This document shows positions 31,607 to 37,527 of a DNA stretch of 37,527 nucleotides, in pieces (the stretch's first letter is position 1; every line of letters starts with the position of its first letter). Below the pieces are notes generated by a model, which was not told where the DNA came from, did not search any database, and saw nothing but the letters and a program-made list of their open reading frames with translations. Both the position numbers and the translations under genes were made by a program. Source of the stretch: Clostridiales bacterium. Lineage in GTDB: Bacteria > Bacillota > Clostridia > Lutisporales > Lutisporaceae. The stretch is taken from NCBI GenBank assembly GCA_012521375.1, contig JAAYMO010000056.1:1-37527 (forward strand), written 5' to 3'.

Positions 31607-31646
31607 TGTTTGAATATTAAAACACCTGTGTTCGAATATTAAAACA
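31607..31646 (+). promoter_or_regulatory. Tandem 18-bp repeats, probable activator binding sites
   Basis: TGTTTGAATATTAAAACA (31607-31624) recurs as TGTTCGAATATTAAAACA (31629-31646) with one mismatch. Each copy is itself an inverted repeat (TGTTT and AAACA around 8 bp). Their starts are 22 bp apart, about two helical turns, so bound dimers would lie on one face of the DNA. They stand 112-152 bp upstream of the sigma-54 promoter at 31758-31771, the usual distance for enhancer sites. Confidence 0.72.
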
Positions 31647-31755
31647 GTGTTTCATATCTTTTTTGCTAAATATGTATATGATCATATTTTTATAATCCTA
31701 TAGCCCTTGATTTTTAGCTTTTTTAAGTAATACAATTTAAAGGTTATGAAATATA

Positions 31756-31773
31756 TTGGTATAAATATTGCAA
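31756..31773 (+). promoter_or_regulatory. Sigma-54 promoter of the dehydrogenase-transporter operon
   Basis: TTGGTATAAATATTGCAA has GG at 31758-31759 and GC at 31770-31771, exactly 10 bp apart, with YTGG and TTGCA matching the -24 and -12 elements. Transcription would start near 31783, 30 nt before the ATG at 31813. Confidence 0.8.
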
Positions 31774-31812
31774 TATATAAAATATGACATGCTAAAACAA
31801 GGGAGTGAGACT

Positions 31813-32922
31813 ATGATTATCAAATCTGTTGGATTTCCAAGAATAAAAAATTTTGGAGGTGATATAAGAGATTTTTTACCATCTCTATTTCAATATCTTA
31901 AAAAGTTTGAAAATTTAGAAATATTTGCAGAAAAAGGATATGGGTCTGGTTTTGGTTTAACTGGAGAGGATTACTTAGAAGCTAATCCTAGAGTGAAATT
32001 TGTTACATCTGATGAGATATATCAAAAAGATCTGATTGTCATACTTAAAATGCCTGAACTAGAGGAATTAGAAAAGCTAAGAGATGGATGCGCATTATTT
32101 ACAATGTGCCATTACTCTACAAGAGAATTGAATGTTGAGCTATTTGTGAGAAAGAGGATAAAAACATTTTCAATGGATTCAATTGTAGATGATGACAATA
32201 TGAGGATATTTGTAGATTATTTTAGAACAGCCTTTAATGCATCTCGTATTGCGTTTAAAGAATTAAAAAAGACAATGGCAGATTTTTATTCTCCAACTAG
32301 GAGACCTATTAACGTTACAGTAATAGGAGTAGGTTCAGTAGCACAGAATTGTGCAAAATCCTTTGAAATTTTAGGGGACGAAGAATTTTTGGATAAGAAT
32401 ATTCCTGGAGTAGTAATAAGACTGCTGCCAAGAACAGTTACATATAGCGATAAGTTAATGATTTCCATTTTAAAAGAAACCGATATACTCGTTGATGCTA
32501 GCAAAAGACAGGATCTATCTAAATGTATAATAAAAAATGAATTACTGGGGTATTTACCAAATCATTCAATCATACTTGATATAACAGCAGATAGGTATGA
32601 TATAGGCCAAGTTAAACCTATAGAAGGCACTGTTGTTGGTTCTCTATCAAAACTTATCATATATCCTGATGATGAATTGTATGATACCCTTCCTAGAAAT
32701 ATAGAAAGCAAAAATAGAAGGATAACTGTAAGCTGTGATGCTTGGCCGGGAGTTACACCTAAAGAATCTATAATCCACTATGAACGATTAATAAAGAACT
32801 TTTTGGAGGTATTGCTTAATAAGGATACTGATGAAATTGATAAGAATAGCGATAATTATTTTGAAAGAGCTTTATACAGAGGGACCTTAGAGCATTTTTT
32901 TAGTAACAGTGTAACAAGTTGA
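31813..32922 (+). CDS. Alanine-dehydrogenase/saccharopine-dehydrogenase-like oxidoreductase
   Basis: This 369-residue protein has the two-part layout of the AlaDH/PNT/Lys1 superfamily. The N-terminal substrate domain carries GYGSGFGLTGEDYLEANP, a lysine in VILKMPELEE and a histidine in FTMCHYSTREL, matching the catalytic Lys and His of alanine and saccharopine dehydrogenases. The NAD(P) Rossmann domain (VTVIGVGSVAQNCAKS near residue 170) follows, with DITADRYDIGQVKP near the active site. It likely interconverts an amino acid or opine and an oxo-acid plus ammonia or amine; the substrate is unknown. It is not close enough by eye to call Ald. ATG 31813 follows GGGAGTGA. It leads the operon that continues into the peptide transporter. 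Confidence 0.75.
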   Translation: MIIKSVGFPRIKNFGGDIRDFLPSLFQYLKKFENLEIFAEKGYGSGFGLTGEDYLEANPRVKFVTSDEIYQKDLIVILKMPELEELEKLRDGCALFTMCHYSTRELNVELFVRKRIKTFSMDSIVDDDNMRIFVDYFRTAFNASRIAFKELKKTMADFYSPTRRPINVTVIGVGSVAQNCAKSFEILGDEEFLDKNIPGVVIRLLPRTVTYSDKLMISILKETDILVDASKRQDLSKCIIKNELLGYLPNHSIILDITADRYDIGQVKPIEGTVVGSLSKLIIYPDDELYDTLPRNIESKNRRITVSCDAWPGVTPKESIIHYERLIKNFLEVLLNKDTDEIDKNSDNYFERALYRGTLEHFFSNSVTS

Positions 32923-32984
32923 ACAAAAAAGTTTTTTGCGTTTTCTAACGCTAAAATAAAAAATATTTGGGGAGGTTACAAAAA

Positions 32985-34634
32985 ATGAAGAAGCGTAAGA
33001 GCGTAATATTCATGGCGGTTTTATTGATATTTGTAATGACTTTTTCAGCTTGTGCACAGCAAAAAGATCAGCCTGCATCTACAAATGATCTTGAATCGGA
33101 AGAAAAAGAAGTAGCCGCTACAAGGGATGATGACAGATATGGAGGCGATATAGTAATTGCCATAACATCCGTTTCAAACACATTAGACCCACATTATTCT
33201 GCAGGTGCCGCTGCAAATTATCAGTGGATGCAATACGTATATGAAAATGCAATTTGTTTGGGGTCAGATGGACAATTTTACCCACAAATTTGCGACTTCG
33301 AATACTCAGAAGATGGATTGAGCCTTAAGCTTATAGTCCGAGATGATTATTATTTTTCAGATAGAAGTAAGGTTACTATTGATGACATTGTAGCATCCTT
33401 TGAACGTGCGGGTAGCGTTGGTGGCTCTTTTCATACAAAAGTTATGAGTAAAGTTATAGATACCAAGGTTGAAGGCAATAGCGTAACTTATACATTTAGC
33501 GAAATTGCAGTAACAGCATTACAGGAAATTGCTGATGTTCGTGGACCAGGATATATAATGCCCAAAAAAATTATTGATAAGCTTGGTGAAGGTGAACAAA
33601 TTACTGATATTGCAGATGTTATAGGTACTGGTTGTTATGTTTTAAAAACCTATAATCCAGATGTAGAAATTGTATTGGCAAGGAATGAAAACTATGTTCC
33701 TAGGGATTATGGCGGACCAGGAGTAGCTTCTCCTCATTATGCCTATGCAGATACTATTACATTTTCTTTAAATACGGACGCCAATTCAAGAACTGCGGGA
33801 ATGATAGCAGGAGATTATTCTATTGGTAGCATAACTTCTGACATGGCTCCATATGCAGAGAAAATAGGCCTAAAAAGGCACTTGTTAGAGAATCAATGGA
33901 CGCATGCTATATTCTTCAATTTGTCAGAAGCTAACAAAGACAGTATAGTTCATAATAAAAATTTCCGTAAGGCTTGTAGAGCTGCTTTTGATATGGATGC
34001 AATTATGTTAGCTGCAATGGGAGGAGATAAGGAGCGATATATATTGGAACCGAGTCCCATTGTACCCAGCAACAAAACCTACTACAATGAGATATTAAAG
34101 AATACTGAATATAACATAAAAGATAAGGAATTGGCTAAAAAGTATCTTGAAGCCTCTGGATATAACGGGGAAGAGATTACATGGTTGGTATCTGAAGGAA
34201 GTGCATTCTATCGTATTGCTGTTGTAGGAGCACAAATGCTCGAAGATATAGGGATAAATGTTAAGCTATGGGTAGTTGATAGTGGTTCTCACGGAAGTCT
34301 CCGAAGTGATCCTACTTCTGGTCATGATATAGGCGCATGGGAAACTCAAAAAGCAATAACAAATCCTGCTGAACAATCCAGTTTTGTGACTGGTACTGCA
34401 GCAGGATGGTGGGAACATGAAAAGAAGACAGAATTGGTCTCAGTTATGCAGAGTACTCCAACTGGCTCACCTGATAGTGTAAAAGCTTATGAAGAGTTTT
34501 GCGAATTGGTTGCTGAAGAAGTTCCATATATTATTTTTGGAACAGGAAAGTCATTAGTTTATTCCCAGCCTAATGTTGTATTAAACTATGAAGGAACTGT
34601 AGCATATTACTGGAATACTTATTTTACCAAATAA
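32985..34634 (+). CDS. Peptide/nickel/opine-type ABC transporter substrate-binding lipoprotein
   Basis: This 549-residue family-5 solute-binding protein begins with a lipoprotein signal (MKKRKSVIFMAVLLIFVMTF, lipobox FSAC, Cys23). It continues with a Ser/Glu-rich linker and then the DppA/OppA fold. Visible family features are GGDIVIAITSVSNTLDPHYS, FEYSEDGLSLKLIVRDDYYFSD, ILEPSPIVPSN and DIGINVKLWVVDSGS. It is tethered to the outer membrane face and captures a peptide or related ligand. Ligand identity cannot be told from sequence. ATG 32985 follows GGGGAGG. A perfect 30-bp palindrome between it and the permease genes may set differential expression. Confidence 0.9.
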   Translation: MKKRKSVIFMAVLLIFVMTFSACAQQKDQPASTNDLESEEKEVAATRDDDRYGGDIVIAITSVSNTLDPHYSAGAAANYQWMQYVYENAICLGSDGQFYPQICDFEYSEDGLSLKLIVRDDYYFSDRSKVTIDDIVASFERAGSVGGSFHTKVMSKVIDTKVEGNSVTYTFSEIAVTALQEIADVRGPGYIMPKKIIDKLGEGEQITDIADVIGTGCYVLKTYNPDVEIVLARNENYVPRDYGGPGVASPHYAYADTITFSLNTDANSRTAGMIAGDYSIGSITSDMAPYAEKIGLKRHLLENQWTHAIFFNLSEANKDSIVHNKNFRKACRAAFDMDAIMLAAMGGDKERYILEPSPIVPSNKTYYNEILKNTEYNIKDKELAKKYLEASGYNGEEITWLVSEGSAFYRIAVVGAQMLEDIGINVKLWVVDSGSHGSLRSDPTSGHDIGAWETQKAITNPAEQSSFVTGTAAGWWEHEKKTELVSVMQSTPTGSPDSVKAYEEFCELVAEEVPYIIFGTGKSLVYSQPNVVLNYEGTVAYYWNTYFTK

Positions 34635-34652
34635 ATATATAAGTACTAAAAG

Positions 34653-34682
34653 AAGTGAAGGGATTGTACAATCCCTTCACTT
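34653..34682 (+). repeat. Perfect 30-bp palindrome between binding-protein and permease genes
   Basis: AAGTGAAGGGATTGT (34653-34667) is immediately followed by its exact reverse complement (34668-34682). In RNA this folds into a long hairpin with a small loop and only a weak T run after it. Such hairpins protect the upstream message from 3' decay or partly terminate, which raises binding-protein output over the permeases. Confidence 0.75.
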
Positions 34683-34714
34683 TGCAAAACCTTACTTAGA
34701 GAGGAGAAAAATTC

Positions 34715-35665
34715 TTGTTAAAGTTTATAATAAAGCGCTTATTATCTGCAATTCCAGTGTTATTTATTGTTGTCACCCTTGTATTTCTATTAATGAGAGT
34801 TATACCAGGAGATCCAGCAACTATGATGTTAGGTGAGGATGCTGATCCAGCAGATATTGAAGCATTTAAAGAGATGATGGGTCTTAATGCTCCTATAGCA
34901 AAGCAATATATAGATTATTTAAAGAATATATTAACTGGTAATTGGGGTAATTCTCTCTATTATAAAACACCTGTATTTCAAAACATATTAGATCGAATGG
35001 AACCCACAATTCTTATTACTTTATATAGTACTGTTTTATCAGTAATTATTGGAATACCTTTTGGCGTTATTGCAGCAAGACGTCGTGCTACAGTTACTGA
35101 TTATTCTATTACAACATTGGCCATATTTGGTAATTCAATGCCTTCATTTTGGTTAGGTATTATGATGGTTTATCTGTTTGGGGTCCAATTAGGTTGGTTT
35201 CCTGTACAAGGATATGTTTCAATTGCAGAAGGTGGCTTGTTGAAGTCCCTATATAGCATTACCATGCCATCAATTTCAATAGGAATTCAGAATGTATCCA
35301 GTATTGCTAGATATACTCGCTCAACAATGTTAGATGTTCTGAATGAAGATTATGTTAGAACCGCAAGGGCAAAAGGATTGTCTGAGAAAAAAGTATATTA
35401 TAAACATTCATTGAAAAACTCACTTGCACCTGTAGTTACATTAGTTGGTTTTTCAATAGCTGGAATGCTTGGTGGTTCTGTTGTTTCAGAAACAGTTTTC
35501 AATATACCAGGCATGGGTAAATTAGCATATGATTCTCTTATGCGTCGTGATTATCCACAAGAACAAGCGATTATATTATTTATTGCAATTATACTTGTGA
35601 TAACAAATATTATATTAGATATAGTGTATAAATACCTAGATCCGCGCATTGAGCTTGATCAATAG
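34715..35665 (+). CDS. Peptide-type ABC transporter permease, DppB/OppB-like
   Basis: This 316-residue membrane protein has six predicted helices. The first is LLSAIPVLFIVVTLVFLLMRVIPGDPA, which is typical of DppB. It also has the cytoplasmic EAA loop YVRTARAKGLSEKKVYYKHSLKNSL that couples to the ATPases. Family motifs MPSFWLGIMMVYLF and YLDPRIEL are present. The start is TTG 34715 after GAGAGGAG. It follows the binding-protein gene by 80 nt containing a palindromic hairpin, and precedes the second permease by 13 nt. Confidence 0.93.
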   Translation: MLKFIIKRLLSAIPVLFIVVTLVFLLMRVIPGDPATMMLGEDADPADIEAFKEMMGLNAPIAKQYIDYLKNILTGNWGNSLYYKTPVFQNILDRMEPTILITLYSTVLSVIIGIPFGVIAARRRATVTDYSITTLAIFGNSMPSFWLGIMMVYLFGVQLGWFPVQGYVSIAEGGLLKSLYSITMPSISIGIQNVSSIARYTRSTMLDVLNEDYVRTARAKGLSEKKVYYKHSLKNSLAPVVTLVGFSIAGMLGGSVVSETVFNIPGMGKLAYDSLMRRDYPQEQAIILFIAIILVITNIILDIVYKYLDPRIELDQ

Positions 35666-35678
35666 AGGTGATAATTTA

Positions 35679-36521
35679 ATGGAAACTATAAAAAGCAGAG
35701 CTAAATTTATCTTTTTTATGAAACGCTATGGAAGAATAATAATAGCAGGTACAGTGTTAATCATTATTATGCTAATAGCCATATTAGCCCCTTTAATTGC
35801 AACCCATGATCCTTATAAAGTAAATATATACGAAGCAAAAATTACTCCAAATGATGAGTATATAATGGGGACAGATGCATATGGAAGAGATATTTTTTCC
35901 CGTATTATCTACGGAACTAGAACATCATTAATAATTAGTGTATCAGTTAATGCACTTGCAATAATTATTGGTACAATTATTGGATTAATGTGTGGTTATT
36001 TCCTTTATGTTGATAGAATAGTTATGCGAATAATGGAAGCACTAAATGCATTGCCTATGTTATTGCTTGCTATTGTTTTTGCATCGGTACTGGGACAAGG
36101 TGTTGACAAACTGATCATTTGCTTAACTATGGTTAATCTTCCTGGTATAGCCAGACTTGTTCGTAGTCAAGTGCTTTCTTTAAAAGAAAAGGAATTTATT
36201 GAAAGCGCAAAGGCATCAGGAGCTTCTAATTTCAGGATAATATTCAAATACATATTGCCGCTTTGCTATTCCCCGTTAATAATACGATTTACTAATGGTC
36301 TATCTGCTACAATATTGACCCAATCCACCTTGAGCTTTCTTGGTGTCGGACTTGATTCTCGAATTCCCACTTGGGGTGGAATCATTGGTGAAGGTAGGGC
36401 ATATATGGTAGTTTATCCACATATGTGTACTTATGCAGGACTTGCTATTATAATTACAGTACTTGCATTTTCAATCTTTGGCGATGGGGTGCGAGATGTA
36501 CTGGATCCAAAGCTGAGATGA
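35679..36521 (+). CDS. Peptide-type ABC transporter permease, DppC/OppC-like
   Basis: This 280-residue permease has an N-terminal helix (IIIAGTVLIIIMLIAILAPLIA) and the DppC signature HDPYKVN then MGTDAYGRDIFSRIIYGTRTSL. The EAA loop is EFIESAKASGASNFRIIFKYILPLC, and FLGVGLDSRIPTWGGIIGEGR is at the end. It pairs with the DppB-like protein to form the channel. ATG 35679 follows AGAGGTGATAA; the upstream in-frame ATG-like start at 35649 overlaps the previous gene and is rejected. The ATPase gene begins 11 nt downstream. Confidence 0.93.
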   Translation: METIKSRAKFIFFMKRYGRIIIAGTVLIIIMLIAILAPLIATHDPYKVNIYEAKITPNDEYIMGTDAYGRDIFSRIIYGTRTSLIISVSVNALAIIIGTIIGLMCGYFLYVDRIVMRIMEALNALPMLLLAIVFASVLGQGVDKLIICLTMVNLPGIARLVRSQVLSLKEKEFIESAKASGASNFRIIFKYILPLCYSPLIIRFTNGLSATILTQSTLSFLGVGLDSRIPTWGGIIGEGRAYMVVYPHMCTYAGLAIIITVLAFSIFGDGVRDVLDPKLR

Positions 36522-36532
36522 GGTGATTTAAA

Positions 36533-37527
36533 GTGTTGAGTCAAGAAAATAAATCCGATATAAAAACTGATACAATTATAAAAGTTCGTGATTTAAATGT
36601 TTATTTTGAAGGATACTATGGTACTACACAAGTACTTAATGATGTATCTATAGATATTAAAAAAGGTGAAGCCTTAGGAATTGTCGGTGAATCCGGTTGT
36701 GGGAAAAGCACTTTTGCACTTAGTATTATGAGGCTATTACAGTCACCTCCTGCTCGCATTGAGGGAAGCATTGACTTTTGTGGTACTGATCTTCTTAAAT
36801 TAACTGCAAGAGAAATGCAGTCAATTCGTGGGAATAGAATTTCAATGATATTTCAAGAACCTATGTCGTCTCTCAACCCCGTATTTACCATAGGGAATCA
36901 ATTAAGTGAGGTTTTTATGCTCCACCAAAATATGACTAAGAGTGAGGCTCGTGAAGCATCAATAGAAGCACTACGTATGGTCAATGTGGCAATGCCTGAA
37001 AAGAGAATTAAAGAATATCCCTACCAGCTGTCAGGAGGTATGAGACAGAGGGTGATGATCGCAATGGCATTGGCATGTAAACCTGAATTGCTTATTGCAG
37101 ACGAACCGACAACAGCCTTAGATGTGACAATACAAGCACAAGTATTGGACTTAATGCGCAATCTCCGGGATTCAATGGATACTGCAATCGCTTTTATAAC
37201 CCATGATCTAGGTGTTATTTCTGAAATGTGTGAAAGAGTTGCAGTATTTTATTGTGGAGAGATAGTTGAAATAGCAATGGTTGATGAATTATTTACTAAT
37301 CCAATGCACCCCTATACTAAGGGTTTATTAGCCGCTTTACCACGTAAAGGCAGTAGAGGGGAAAAACTATATGTTATTCCTGGTACAGTTCCGGAGGCAG
37401 GAGATTTTCCAAAAGGATGCGTTTTTGCACCTAGATGCACGCAGGTGGAAGATAGATGTTATAAGGAGAAACCAAATTTTAGCTTATTTGATAATGAGCA
37501 TAAAGTTAAATGTTTTTTGTATGAGGG
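36533..37527 (+). CDS. Peptide-type ABC transporter ATPase, DppD/OppD-like (3' end outside window)
   Basis: The frame runs open to the right edge, giving about 331 residues of a DppD/OppD ATPase. Motifs are Walker A GESGCGKST near residue 52, Q-loop IFQEPMSSLNPVF near 107, signature LSGGMRQRVMIAMALACKPE near 165, Walker B LLIADEPTTALDVTIQAQ near 190 and H-loop FITHDLGVISE near 222. The C-terminal oligopeptide-binding cluster has HPYTKGLL and a Cys-rich FAPRCTQVEDRCY, the usual site of an iron-sulfur cluster or metal. The start is GTG 36533 or TTG 36536, six to nine nucleotides after AGGTGA. The second ATPase (DppF) is expected just beyond the window. Confidence 0.93.
   Translation, partial: MLSQENKSDIKTDTIIKVRDLNVYFEGYYGTTQVLNDVSIDIKKGEALGIVGESGCGKSTFALSIMRLLQSPPARIEGSIDFCGTDLLKLTAREMQSIRGNRISMIFQEPMSSLNPVFTIGNQLSEVFMLHQNMTKSEAREASIEALRMVNVAMPEKRIKEYPYQLSGGMRQRVMIAMALACKPELLIADEPTTALDVTIQAQVLDLMRNLRDSMDTAIAFITHDLGVISEMCERVAVFYCGEIVEIAMVDELFTNPMHPYTKGLLAALPRKGSRGEKLYVIPGTVPEAGDFPKGCVFAPRCTQVEDRCYKEKPNFSLFDNEHKVKCFLYE

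Overview
The window looks like chromosomal DNA of a low-GC anaerobic Firmicute of the Clostridia/Tissierellia type. The evidence is AT-rich sequence, strong AGGAGG-type ribosome binding sites with several TTG/GTG starts, rubrerythrin, a c-di-GMP-I riboswitch, Gram-positive lipoprotein signals, an ECF vitamin-transporter component, XdhC, a VmlR/CplR-like ABC-F protein and sigma-54 regulation of a fermentation-type operon. No rRNA, tRNA, CRISPR array, complete insertion sequence or prophage is visible. The species cannot be named from sequence alone.

Layout. Positions 1-2251: the end of rubrerythrin, then an ABC-F antibiotic-resistance ATPase. Its 240-nt leader carries a consensus promoter, a three-codon upstream ORF and three mutually exclusive hairpins. 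Positions 2367-6063: a divergent c-di-GMP module, with an HD-GYP phosphodiesterase read leftward behind a c-di-GMP-I riboswitch and a PAS-PAS-PAS-GGDEF-EAL protein read rightward. Positions 6263-10571: housekeeping and small enzymes (EndoQ-type endonuclease, RNase Z, a DUF2935 ferritin-like protein, an ABM monooxygenase, a PPC/DUF296 protein). Positions 10808-15670: a MarR-regulated RND efflux operon. Positions 15797-22305: azoreductase, Hsp20, an XdhC-family protein, threonine synthase, an ECF S-component coupled to a HypE/ThiL-like PurM-fold protein, and cysteine synthase. Positions 22376-26286: an unassigned structured RNA with its own terminator, then a complete copper-resistance locus (CsoR operator, copA, copZ, csoR and a Gly/Met-rich secreted protein). 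Positions 26335-27991: a small gene remnant, an AraC/GyrI-like regulator and a BON-domain protein. Positions 28219-37527: an opine-dehydrogenase-type gene, an RpiR/SIS regulator, a sigma-54 activator, an alanine-dehydrogenase-like gene and an oligopeptide-type ABC transporter that runs off the right edge.

How the parts work together. The last region has the logic of one regulon. Two GG-N10-GC promoters (28287-28300 and 31758-31771) flank the RpiR and sigma-54 activator genes, and tandem 18-bp repeats at a 22-bp period lie about 110-150 bp upstream of the second promoter. The transporter would import a peptide- or opine-like compound, and the two NAD(P)-dependent dehydrogenases could interconvert amino acids and oxo-acids. 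The substrate is unknown. The copper locus is a textbook CsoR circuit with one unusual extra gene. The most novel-looking elements are the sigma-54 dehydrogenase/transporter cluster, the unassigned RNA at 22376-22518 and the ECF-S/PurM-fold pair. The ABC-F leader and the riboswitch are clear examples of known regulatory principles.
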